This document shows positions 1 through 7,437 of a DNA stretch of 64,000 bases, piece by piece. Location: the NCBI RefSeq assembly GCF_002356415.1, contig NZ_AP018338.1:868001-932000 (forward strand), written 5' to 3'. The notes beneath the pieces were generated by a model. That model was not told where the DNA came from. It saw only the letters and a list, made by a program, of their open reading frames with translations, and searched no databases. The number at the start of each line of letters is the position of its first letter. Position 1 is the stretch's first letter. The DNA comes from Streptococcus oralis subsp. tigurinus. Lineage in GTDB: Bacteria; Bacillota; Bacilli; Lactobacillales; Streptococcaceae. The translations under genes and the position numbers were made by a program.

Positions 1-9
1 GCTGGATTC

Positions 10-3000
10 ATGTATTTAAAGGAGATTGAGATTCAGGGATTCAAGTCCTTTGCTGACAAGACCAAGGTCGTCTTTGACCAAGGTGTGACAGCTGTCGTTG
101 GGCCCAATGGTTCTGGGAAGTCAAATATCACAGAAAGTCTACGATGGGCCTTGGGGGAATCCAGTATCAAGAGCCTTCGTGGTGGTAAGATGCCTGACGT
201 TATCTTTGCTGGAACAGAAAGTCGCAAACCACTCAATTATGCCTCTGTTATCGTGACCTTGGACAATGAAGATGGCTTTATCAAGGATGCAGGGCAAGTC
301 ATTAAGGTAGAACGCCATATCTATCGTAGTGGAGATAGTGAGTATCGAATTGATGGCAAGAAAGTCCGTCTGCGCGATGTACATGACCTTTTCTTGGATA
401 CAGGTTTGGGACGGGATTCCTTCTCTATTATTTCCCAAGGGAAGGTTGAGGAGATTTTTAATTCCAAGCCTGAAGAGCGTCGAGCTATTTTTGAAGAAGC
501 TGCTGGAGTTCTTAAATACAAAACTCGTCGAAAAGAAACAGAAAGCAAACTGCAACAAACTCAAGATAATCTAGACCGTTTAGAGGATATTATCTATGAG
601 TTGGACAATCAAATCAAGCCTCTTGCCAAACAAGCTGAGAATGCTCGTAAGTTTCTCGACCTGGATGGTCAACGCAAGGCTATTTACTTGGATGTACTGG
701 TTGCCCAAATCAAGGAAAACAAGGCTGAACTAGAGCTGACAGAAGAAGAACTAACTCAGGTTCAGGAACTTTTGACGAGCTATTACCAAAAGCGTCAAGA
801 GTTGGAAGAAGAAAATCAAACACTTAAAAAGAAACGCCAAGATCTCCAAGCTCAAATGTCCAAAGACCAAGGAAGTTTGATGGATCTGACGAATCTGATA
901 AGTGATTTAGAGCGAAAATTAGCCCTATCGAAGTTGGAATCTGAGCAAGTTGCTCTCAATCAACAAGAAGCACAAGCCCGTTTGGCATCTTTAGAAGATA
1001 AGAGAAAGACTCTAAGTACAGAGAAGGCTGAAAAAGAAGCGAACTTGGCACAGTTAGAGGAAAGTCTAGCTGAAAACAACAAGGAACTCAATCGTTTAGA
1101 GGCAGAATTGCTAGCTTTTTCAGATGATCCTGACCAGATGATCGAGCTCTTGCGTGAACGCTTTGTTGCGCTTTTGCAAGAAGAAGCGGATGTCTCAAAC
1201 CAACTGACCCGCATCGAGAATGAACTAGAGAACAGCCGTCAGCTATCTCAAAAACAAACAGATCAACTTGAGAAACTGAAAGAACAACTGGCTACAGCTA
1301 AAGAAAAGGCCAGTCAGCAAGAGGCTGAACTTGAAACTGCTAAGGAGCAGGTTCAGAAATTATTGGCTGACTACCAAGCTAGTGCCAAGGAGCAAGAGGA
1401 ACAGAAAGTTTCTTACCAAGCCCAGCAGAGCCAACTCTTTGACCGTCTGGATAGTCTCAAAAATAAGCAGGCTAGAGCTCAAAGTTTAGAGAATATCCTT
1501 AGAAATCATAGCAATTTTTACGCGGGTGTTAAGAGTGTTCTCCAAGAAAAAGACCGTCTAGGTGGAATTATTGGTGCAGTCAGTGAGCATCTGACCTTTG
1601 ATGTTCATTATCAAATTGCCCTAGAAATTGCGCTTGGAGCTAGCAGTCAGCACATCATAGTAGAAGATGAGAACGCAGCGACTAAGGCTATTGATTTCCT
1701 CAAGCGCAACAGAGCCGGTCGAGCAACCTTCCTTCCGTTGACGACGATCAAGGCTCGTGCGATTTCGAGTCAGAACCAAGATGCTATCGCATCAAGTCCA
1801 GGCTTCCTTGGAATGGCTGATGAGTTGGTTACTTTTGATACTAGACTAGAAGCCATTTTCAAGAACTTGCTAGCTACGACGGCTATCTTTGATACCGTAG
1901 AACATGCCCGTGCAGCTGCTCGTCAAGTTCGTTACCAGGTTCGTATGGTGACACTGGATGGGACAGAGTTGCGTACAGGGGGTTCCTACGCGGGTGGTGC
2001 CAATCGCCAGAATAACAGTATCTTCATCAAGCCTGAACTGGAACAATTACAAAAAGAAATTGCTGAAGAAGAAGCTAGTCTGCGTTCAGAAGAAGCGACT
2101 TTGAAGACCTTGCAAGATGAGATGGCAGTATTAACAGAAAGATTAGAGGCCATCAAATCTCAGGGTGAGCAAGCTCGTATCCAGGAGCAAGGCTTGTACC
2201 TTGCTTATCAACAAACCAATCAGCAACTAGAAGAGTTAGAAACTCTTTGGAAACTTCAAGAAGAGGAATTAAATCGCCTTTCTGAAGGAGATTGGCAAGC
2301 GGATAAGGAAAAATGCCAGGAGCGCCTTTCTACTATCGCAAGTGAAAAGCAAAATCTGGAAGCTGAGATTGAAGAGATTAAGTCCAATAAAAACGCTATT
2401 CAAGAACGCTATCAAAACTTGCAGGAACAAGTAGCGCAAGCCCGCTTGCTTAAGTCAGAACTGCAAGGACAAAAACGTTACGAAGTGACTGATATTGAAC
2501 GCCTAGGTAAGGAACTGGATAATCTAGATATCGAACAAGAGGAAATCCAGCGCCTCCTCCAAGAAAAGGTTGATAATCTTGAGAAGGTTGATACGGATTT
2601 GCTAAGTCAGCAGGCGGAAGAGGCCAAAACTCAGAAAACAAACCTCCAACAAGATTTGATTCGCAAGCAATTTGAGTTGGATGATATCGAAGGTCAGCTG
2701 GATGATATTGCCAGCCATTTGGATCAAGCTCGTCAGCAAAATGAAGAGTGGATTCGCAAACAAACGCGTGCTGAAGCCAAGAAAGAAAAGATCAGCGAAC
2801 GCTTGCGCTATCTACAAGCTCAATTAACTGACCAGTACCAGATCAGCTATACCGAGGCTCTAGAAAAAGCGCATGAGTTGGAAGATCTCAATCTAGCAGA
2901 GCAAGAGGTTAAAGATCTTGAGAAGGCTATTCGCTCACTCGGTCCAGTCAATTTGGATGCTATTGAACAGTACGAAGAAGTCCACAACCGTTTGGATTTC

Positions 3001-3549
3001 CTAAATAACCAACGAGATGATATTTTGTCTGCGAAAAACCTGCTCCTTGAGACCATCACAGAGATGAATGATGAGGTTAAGGAACGTTTTAAATCAACCT
3101 TTGAGGCTATTCGTGAGTCCTTTAAAGTGACTTTTAGACAGATGTTTGGCGGAGGTCAGGCAGACTTGATATTAACTGAGGGCGACCTTTTAACAGCTGG
3201 TGTAGAGATTTCTGTTCAACCACCAGGTAAGAAAATCCAGTCTCTCAACCTCATGAGTGGTGGTGAAAAAGCCCTATCGGCTCTTGCCTTGTTATTCTCT
3301 ATCATTCGAGTCAAGACTATTCCTTTTGTTATCTTGGATGAGGTAGAGGCGGCACTAGACGAAGCCAATGTTAAACGTTTTGGGGATTATCTCAACCGCT
3401 TTGACAAGGATAGTCAGTTTATCGTCGTAACCCACCGTAAGGGGACGATGGCAGCAGCGGATTCTATCTATGGAGTTACCATGCAAGAATCAGGTGTGTC
3501 TAAGATTGTTTCTGTTAAGTTAAAAGACTTGGAAGAAACAGTAGACTAG
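10..3549 (+). CDS. smc: Chromosome segregation protein SMC
   Basis: This is the ATPase of the bacterial condensin complex (with ScpA and ScpB), which organises the nucleoid and helps separate chromosomes. Seen: 1179 residues, the usual length for this family; Walker A GPNGSGKSN at residues 31-39; two long Gln/Glu/Lys-rich coiled coils around a hinge at roughly 500-680; ABC signature MSGGEKA near 1082; Walker B ILDEVEAALDE near 1108. The ATG lies 10 bases into the window, so its upstream region (rnc in many relatives) is not visible. A terminator follows directly. Nothing is missing or broken, and the identification is secure. Confidence 0.98.
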   Translation: MYLKEIEIQGFKSFADKTKVVFDQGVTAVVGPNGSGKSNITESLRWALGESSIKSLRGGKMPDVIFAGTESRKPLNYASVIVTLDNEDGFIKDAGQVIKVERHIYRSGDSEYRIDGKKVRLRDVHDLFLDTGLGRDSFSIISQGKVEEIFNSKPEERRAIFEEAAGVLKYKTRRKETESKLQQTQDNLDRLEDIIYELDNQIKPLAKQAENARKFLDLDGQRKAIYLDVLVAQIKENKAELELTEEELTQVQELLTSYYQKRQELEEENQTLKKKRQDLQAQMSKDQGSLMDLTNLISDLERKLALSKLESEQVALNQQEAQARLASLEDKRKTLSTEKAEKEANLAQLEESLAENNKELNRLEAELLAFSDDPDQMIELLRERFVALLQEEADVSNQLTRIENELENSRQLSQKQTDQLEKLKEQLATAKEKASQQEAELETAKEQVQKLLADYQASAKEQEEQKVSYQAQQSQLFDRLDSLKNKQARAQSLENILRNHSNFYAGVKSVLQEKDRLGGIIGAVSEHLTFDVHYQIALEIALGASSQHIIVEDENAATKAIDFLKRNRAGRATFLPLTTIKARAISSQNQDAIASSPGFLGMADELVTFDTRLEAIFKNLLATTAIFDTVEHARAAARQVRYQVRMVTLDGTELRTGGSYAGGANRQNNSIFIKPELEQLQKEIAEEEASLRSEEATLKTLQDEMAVLTERLEAIKSQGEQARIQEQGLYLAYQQTNQQLEELETLWKLQEEELNRLSEGDWQADKEKCQERLSTIASEKQNLEAEIEEIKSNKNAIQERYQNLQEQVAQARLLKSELQGQKRYEVTDIERLGKELDNLDIEQEEIQRLLQEKVDNLEKVDTDLLSQQAEEAKTQKTNLQQDLIRKQFELDDIEGQLDDIASHLDQARQQNEEWIRKQTRAEAKKEKISERLRYLQAQLTDQYQISYTEALEKAHELEDLNLAEQEVKDLEKAIRSLGPVNLDAIEQYEEVHNRLDFLNNQRDDILSAKNLLLETITEMNDEVKERFKSTFEAIRESFKVTFRQMFGGGQADLILTEGDLLTAGVEISVQPPGKKIQSLNLMSGGEKALSALALLFSIIRVKTIPFVILDEVEAALDEANVKRFGDYLNRFDKDSQFIVVTHRKGTMAAADSIYGVTMQESGVSKIVSVKLKDLEETVD

Positions 3550-3559
3550 TTAACAAACG

Positions 3560-3588
3560 ATAGCATCTCTTAGGAGGTGCTATTTTTT
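3560..3588 (+). terminator. Terminator after smc
   Basis: ATAGCATCTC pairs with GAGGTGCTAT, with one G-T wobble, and a run of six T follows. Confidence 0.85.
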
Positions 3589-3677
3589 AAAACTAAAGCC
3601 CTAAATTTTCTCTTACGGTCAGTTCAGGCGCAAAAAACGACATTTGGGATTTCCTCTTAGCGAAAAGACTTTCTCTA

Positions 3678-3692
3678 TGATATAATAGTTTC
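3678..3692 (+). promoter_or_regulatory. ribF promoter, predicted leaderless
   Basis: A TG-extended -10 box (TGA then TATAAT at 3681-3686) lies exactly six bases before the ribF ATG at 3693. The expected transcription start therefore falls on the A of the ATG. There is no ribosome-binding site between the box and the start. Confidence 0.7.
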
Positions 3693-4619
3693 ATGATTAC
3701 AACAGTACCTATTAAGAACGAAAAAGATATTGCAGTACCAGGTAATACAGTCCTTGTACTAGGTTATTTTGATGGCATCCACAAGGGGCATCAGAAACTC
3801 TTTGAAGTAGCCAGTAAGGCTTCGATGAAGGATTATCTGCCAGTTGTCGTGATGACCTTTACAGAATCGCCAAAACTTGCCTTACAACCTTACCAACCTG
3901 AACTCATGCTTCACATCGTCAATCATGAGGAACGAGAGCACAAGATGAAGTGGCACGGAGTAGAGGCTCTTTTCCTACTTGACTTTAGTAGCAAATTTGC
4001 TAGTTTAACGGGTCAAGAATTCTTTGATACATATGTTAGAGCTTTAAAACCAGCGATTATTGTAGCAGGATTTGACTATACCTTTGGCTCAGATAAGAAA
4101 ACTGCGGATGAACTGAAGGACTATTTTGATGGAGAGATTATCATTGTTCCTCCAGTTGAGGATGAAAAGGGCAAGATTAGTTCTACACGGATTCGCCAAG
4201 CTATTCTTGATGGAGATGTCAAGGAAGTCAATCATCTGCTCGGCACTCCGCTCCCATCTCGTGGAATGGTCGTTCATGGAAATGCTCGTGGGCGGACTAT
4301 TGGTTATCCAACAGCCAATCTAGTTCTAAGAGACCGAACTTACATGCCAGCAGATGGTGTTTACGTAGTCGATGTGGAAGTGCAGCGTCAGAGATATCGT
4401 GGCATGGCAAGTGTTGGAAAAAATGTTACCTTTGATGGTGAAGAACCACGTTTTGAAGTCAATATTTTCGACTTTTCAGACGATATTTACGGTGAGACAG
4501 TTATGGTCTACTGGCTGGACCGTGTCCGAGATATGGTCAAGTTTGACTCCATCGACGAGCTCGTAGACCAACTCCAGAAAGATGAAGAGATTGCTCGGAA
4601 CTGGAAGGATGGAGAGTAG
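3693..4619 (+). CDS. ribF: Bifunctional riboflavin kinase / FAD synthetase
   Basis: RibF phosphorylates riboflavin to FMN and adenylylates FMN to FAD in the cytoplasm. Seen: 308 residues, the normal length. The N-terminal nucleotidyltransferase half carries GYFDGIHKGHQ near residues 24-34, and the pair STRIR closes this domain. The C-terminal riboflavin kinase half carries GNARGRTIGYPTANL, the flavin and ATP binding segment. It is a single gene between two terminators, with its own promoter that leaves no leader. I see no FMN riboswitch upstream. Confidence 0.95.
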   Translation: MITTVPIKNEKDIAVPGNTVLVLGYFDGIHKGHQKLFEVASKASMKDYLPVVVMTFTESPKLALQPYQPELMLHIVNHEEREHKMKWHGVEALFLLDFSSKFASLTGQEFFDTYVRALKPAIIVAGFDYTFGSDKKTADELKDYFDGEIIIVPPVEDEKGKISSTRIRQAILDGDVKEVNHLLGTPLPSRGMVVHGNARGRTIGYPTANLVLRDRTYMPADGVYVVDVEVQRQRYRGMASVGKNVTFDGEEPRFEVNIFDFSDDIYGETVMVYWLDRVRDMVKFDSIDELVDQLQKDEEIARNWKDGE

Positions 4620-4625
4620 AAGAGT

Positions 4626-4667
4626 TAAAAAAGTGAACCATATTTTGGGTTTGCTTTTTTTATTTTT
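4626..4667 (+). terminator. Terminator after ribF
   Basis: AAAAAAGTGAACC pairs with GGTTTGCTTTTTT (two wobble pairs), followed by more T. Confidence 0.75.
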
Positions 4668-4767
4668 GAAAGAAATTTTTATAGAGAGAAACATAATTGA
4701 AGGTTGATTGAAAACCTATTAAAATAGTGCTATTCATAACTTTAAAAACCAAAGAAAAGAGACTAAT

Positions 4768-4884
4768 ATGATTACAGGAGAATTAAAAAATAATATTGAT
4801 CAGCTGTGGGAAATGCTGTGGACAGAAAGAAATGCAAATCCTCTAACAAATATTGAATATATGATAGAAAGAGCAAAATCATAA
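4768..4884 (+). pseudogene. Remnant of type I restriction methylase HsdM (N-terminus)
   Basis: A 38-codon frame begins MITGELKNNIDQLWEMLW and continues NANPLTNIEYMIE before a stop. This closely resembles the first 30-odd residues of HsdM proteins (MITGELKNKIDQLWE..., with a following NPL..IEQITYLLF). After NIE the match ends, and the roughly 450 residues of methylase that should follow are absent. It is best read as the left edge of a deleted hsd locus. The stretch 4620-5037 holds only this scrap, the HsdS-like scrap beside it and the antitoxin promoter. The alternative, a real 38-residue peptide, is less likely. Confidence 0.6.
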
Positions 4885-4890
4885 TTGGCA

Positions 4891-4955
4891 ATTCAAAAAT
4901 CTTTGGAAGAATTGAAAAACTTAAAAAATCACTTATGCAGGAGTATTTTGGATAA
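4891..4955 (+). pseudogene. Possible HsdS C-terminal remnant
   Basis: Reading with one frame change gives QKSLEELKN then LKKSLMQEYFG and a stop. The ends of HsdS specificity subunits commonly read KLE.LK.LKK.LLQ.MF. Together with the HsdM-like start just upstream, this suggests that the two ends of an hsdM-hsdS block survive after an internal deletion. The match is short and needs a frameshift, so it is tentative. Confidence 0.35.
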
Positions 4956-4988
4956 GATTTGAGATGAGATAGCAGTTTTACACTATCA

Positions 4989-5017
4989 TTGTAATTACCG
5001 TAATTATTTGTTATGAT
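4989..5017 (+). promoter_or_regulatory. Antitoxin promoter with palindromic operator
   Basis: A -35 box TTGTAA (4989-4994), a 17-base spacer and a -10 box TATGAT (5012-5017) precede the antitoxin. The perfect palindrome TAATTAC-C-GTAATTA (4992-5006) overlaps the -35 box and the spacer. This is the expected place for an AbrB/MazE-type antitoxin to repress its own operon. The regulatory role is inferred. Confidence 0.6.
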
Positions 5018-5037
5018 ACTTCAAAGGAGGAAATCAG

Positions 5038-5274
5038 ATGGTAGTAAAAACAAGAAAACAAGGAAATTCAATCACCATTACGATTCCAAGCGAATTCAAT
5101 ATTCCAAGTGGTGTTAAATACGACGCAAAATTGTTACCAAGTGGTGAAATTATCTTTACTCCTGAAGAATTGGATCATCAGGTCTCTTATGTATCTGATG
5201 ATGCCTTTAACTTGAAATTGGATACAGTTTTTGATGAATACGACGATATTTTCAAAGCTTTGGTGGAAAAATGA
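5038..5274 (+). CDS. AbrB/MazE-type antitoxin
   Basis: A small DNA-binding protein of 78 residues. The N-terminal 45 residues form a swapped-hairpin AbrB domain: VKTRKQGNSITITIPSE, then hydrophobic strands ending EIIFTPEE. The acidic C-terminal tail (VFDEYDDIFKALVEK) is typical of antitoxins that wrap their toxin. A strong ribosome site (AAAGGAGG) sits eight bases upstream. The ATG of the next, broken frame overlaps its last codon, the usual coupled antitoxin-toxin layout. The toxin partner is damaged, so this antitoxin is probably an orphan acting only as a repressor. Confidence 0.75.
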   Translation: MVVKTRKQGNSITITIPSEFNIPSGVKYDAKLLPSGEIIFTPEELDHQVSYVSDDAFNLKLDTVFDEYDDIFKALVEK

Positions 5275-5390
5275 CAGTCTATTTAACAGAAAAGCAAATT
5301 GAAAAAATGATAAGCTACTCTAAATGGGTTTCTGAACATTCTATCAGAGAAATGATCAAAAAATAAGATAGTACGCTGGATTGAAATGAG
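5271..5390 (+). pseudogene. Truncated Doc-like (death-on-curing) toxin
   Basis: The frame opens MTVYLTEKQIEKM, like the start of streptococcal Fic/Doc-family toxins. It continues SEHSIREMIKK, stops (TAA at 5364-5366), and the same frame then reads DSTLD. Doc homologues recalled from this group read ...YSP.EMIKVKDSTAL..., so the stop falls inside the conserved segment. The Fic motif (HPFxxGNKR type) and the rest of the protein are missing before the terminator. It overlaps the antitoxin by four bases. Seen: start, stop and missing domain. Inferred: the Doc family. Confidence 0.55.
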
Positions 5391-5404
5391 CATAAGAAAA
5401 AATG

Positions 5405-5458
5405 AAAAGACAATATTAGAATTCTGTAATGCAGAAACTCTGATATTGCCTCTTTTTA
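5405..5458. terminator. Bidirectional terminator
   Basis: Arms AAAAGACAATATTAGAATTCTG and the complementary CAGAA..TCTGATATTGCCTCTTTTT form a long imperfect hairpin between converging units. A run of A on one side and of T on the other lets it serve both strands. Confidence 0.7.
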
Positions 5459-6274
5459 TTAAAACATGCGATATACATAAGGATTTTCTGGTTTATCTAC
5501 TTTTGTGAAACTCTCAACCTCCAGTGTTGGGAGTTTTTGTTTGAGTTCTTTATGGTAGTGGAGGGTCAGGGTTCCGCTAGCGGTGATCCAAGTATTGTCA
5601 GAATACTGGCGTGAGTTCCCCTTGGTCAGGAGTCCATATACTCCAGAGTCTGCGATACAGTGGATGATTCCAAAGCGAAAGAGGAACTGGCTATCTGGAT
5701 GGCTAGGATCGTTATAAACAAAGCCTGTAAACTCTATTCTCTTTCCTTCAAACTCTTGAGGATAGTCATAGAGAACTTCCATGACCTCCATATAGTTATC
5801 GTCTGTAATTTGAATGGTTGGCTGGGAGAGGTATTTGTCAGCTGTAGTCCTCATTTCCTTTTCATAAGCAGATTTGGAAAAATAGGTACTGGTATCGGGT
5901 TTGAGGTATTGACTGGATGTTCCTTCGCTTGCCTGAATAGCAGTATTGATTCCCTCAGCAAGTGGGAAATGATATCCCTTAGCTGATACGGTTCTCGAGT
6001 CCAAACTTACTGTCGGAAAGGCAACCCCAATCAACAGAGGTAGTGACAGTAAAAGGATACTGATTCGTCTAGCTCGACGACTTTCCAAATGGCTGTGAGA
6101 GTTGATTTTTTTGATCCAGATGTAGAATTGGACCAGAGCCAACAGAAGAGAAAGGAACATGGAGATATAGACTAGATAGGAATAGTGGAGGTTAATGTAG
6201 TGACTGAGCTTGCCAGATAGCTGCAGATAAAGGGTCAGAGCAAAATAACCTAGTAGAATGATAAATCGGATCAT
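5459..6274 (-). CDS. TIGR03943-type permease partner (YcgQ-like, DUF1980)
   Basis: A 271-residue protein with two or three hydrophobic segments in the first 100 residues (around 3-20, 32-54 and 70-88) and a large soluble C-terminal domain that is probably extracytoplasmic. The C-terminal part contains GFVYNDPSHPDSQFLFRFGI and IHCIADSGVYGLL, typical of the TIGR03943 / DUF1980 family. It overlaps the upstream permease gene by four bases (ATGA), and the two families are nearly always paired (B. subtilis YcgR-YcgQ). The substrate is not known to me, so I give no function beyond a membrane transport accessory. Confidence 0.8.
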   Translation of the reverse strand: MIRFIILLGYFALTLYLQLSGKLSHYINLHYSYLVYISMFLSLLLALVQFYIWIKKINSHSHLESRRARRISILLLSLPLLIGVAFPTVSLDSRTVSAKGYHFPLAEGINTAIQASEGTSSQYLKPDTSTYFSKSAYEKEMRTTADKYLSQPTIQITDDNYMEVMEVLYDYPQEFEGKRIEFTGFVYNDPSHPDSQFLFRFGIIHCIADSGVYGLLTKGNSRQYSDNTWITASGTLTLHYHKELKQKLPTLEVESFTKVDKPENPYVYRMF

Positions 6275-7176
6275 AGCATCACCCCCATCATGTAAGAATA
6301 AAGCAAAACAAGCACTGTCACGATGCCCATGAATTGCCAGATGAAGTGCGCTTTTAGATAGTGTTTCATCATGAGGAGATTTTTGATATCAAGCATGGGG
6401 CCAATGACCAGAAAAGCAAGGACTGGCGCTAGGCCGAAGCTCGAGAGGAGAGAAGCACCGATAAAGGCGTCCGCCTCGCTACAAAGAGAGAGGAGAAAGG
6501 CTAGAAACATGAGCAAGAGAATCGCAAGGACTGGACTTGCGCTGATAGAGGTCAAGATCCGAGTCGGGACATAGACCTGCACGATAGCCGCAAAGAGACA
6601 GCCAAAGACCAAGTAACGCCCCATATCGAAAAACTCATCAATAGCTTGTATGAAGACCTGAAATACTTTTCTAGCGGGACCCAAGTGTGAAAAGTCATGT
6701 TCATGGCAAGCGATAGGATTCTCTTTTTGAATGGGTTCCTTCCAGAAAAATCCTAGGAAAATTCCAAGCACCAAAGCAATCACAATAGCTCCCAGCGCTC
6801 GCAAGAAGGCAAATTTTATTGAATTGCCAAAGGCAGAATAAGTGGCGAAAAGAACGATAGGATTGATAATGGGAGCAGTCACCAGAAAGGGAACCGCTGT
6901 GTAGCTGGGCACTTTCTTTTCCAGAAAACGATTGATAATTGGAACGATTCCACACTCGCAGGATGGAAAGAGAAAGCCAATGAAGGTACCAAAAAAGATC
7001 CTCCCCCAACGATTGCGAGGAAGAAACTCATAAACTTTATCAGGTGTGATATAGACCTCAATCAATCCCGAAATGAGACTCCCAATCAAGACAAAAGGAA
7101 GGGCTTCAATCATGATGGAAAGAAAGATAGCCCCTGCTTGTAAGATGCTAGGAGGAAGAGATTGGAAAACAGTCAT
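6271..7176 (-). CDS. Permease of the DUF318/ArsP-like family (YcgR-like)
   Basis: A 301-residue integral membrane protein with about eight hydrophobic segments. Family marks are FPSCECGIVPIINRFLEKKVPSY in the first half, including the CEC motif, and SLCSEADAFIGASLL in the second half, which forms the matching internal repeat. It is translationally coupled to the TIGR03943 partner downstream, and its own ATG overlaps the stop of a 44-codon gene upstream. The family includes organoarsenical and other putative exporters. The substrate cannot be read from the sequence. Confidence 0.82.
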   Translation of the reverse strand: MTVFQSLPPSILQAGAIFLSIMIEALPFVLIGSLISGLIEVYITPDKVYEFLPRNRWGRIFFGTFIGFLFPSCECGIVPIINRFLEKKVPSYTAVPFLVTAPIINPIVLFATYSAFGNSIKFAFLRALGAIVIALVLGIFLGFFWKEPIQKENPIACHEHDFSHLGPARKVFQVFIQAIDEFFDMGRYLVFGCLFAAIVQVYVPTRILTSISASPVLAILLLMFLAFLLSLCSEADAFIGASLLSSFGLAPVLAFLVIGPMLDIKNLLMMKHYLKAHFIWQFMGIVTVLVLLYSYMMGVML

Positions 7177-7307
7177 CTATTTTTCTTCTCAACTTTTTCT
7201 TTTTTGTTTTTGTCATCTGGGAAAGTGACTTGTGTTAAGTCAGGAAGTTTGGCGAATTCTTCAAACATCTTGTCCAAGTCATCCGTTTTTGTAAATTTAA
7301 CAGCCAT
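7173..7307 (-). CDS. Small hydrophilic protein, 44 residues
   Basis: The frame starts MAVKFTKTDDLDKMFEEF, continues AKLPDLTQVTFPDD and ends in a Lys-rich tail (KNKKEKVEKKNR). A ribosome site (GAGGTAGG) lies just before the ATG, and a TATAAT (minus strand, about 7335) is upstream. Its stop TGA shares bases with the ATG of the permease gene, so the three genes form one coupled operon. It resembles a short streptococcal family of unknown function (tentatively the one NCBI calls SPJ_0845). The composition is charged and soluble, with no membrane segment. Confidence 0.75.
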   Translation of the reverse strand: MAVKFTKTDDLDKMFEEFAKLPDLTQVTFPDDKNKKEKVEKKNR

Positions 7308-7422
7308 GGGCCTACCTCTTTTCTACATTCTACCTCTATTATACTATTATTTTGTGGAAAAGGGATTATTTTGATAATCAAAGAGGTAAAAAAGGGTAGG
7401 ACGAAACAAGGGCTGTTCCTTA

Positions 7423-7437
7423 TGGTATAATAGATTC
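7423..7437 (+). promoter_or_regulatory. tex promoter, predicted leaderless
   Basis: TGG then TATAAT (7426-7431) ends six bases before the tex ATG at 7438, and there is no ribosome site. Around the start codon the arrangement is the same as at ribF: TATAATAG, two or three bases, then TCATG. Confidence 0.7.

Noticed and set aside
139..564. Minus-strand frame inside smc
   Set aside because: It is a shadow of the strongly coding smc frame and has no recognisable domain.
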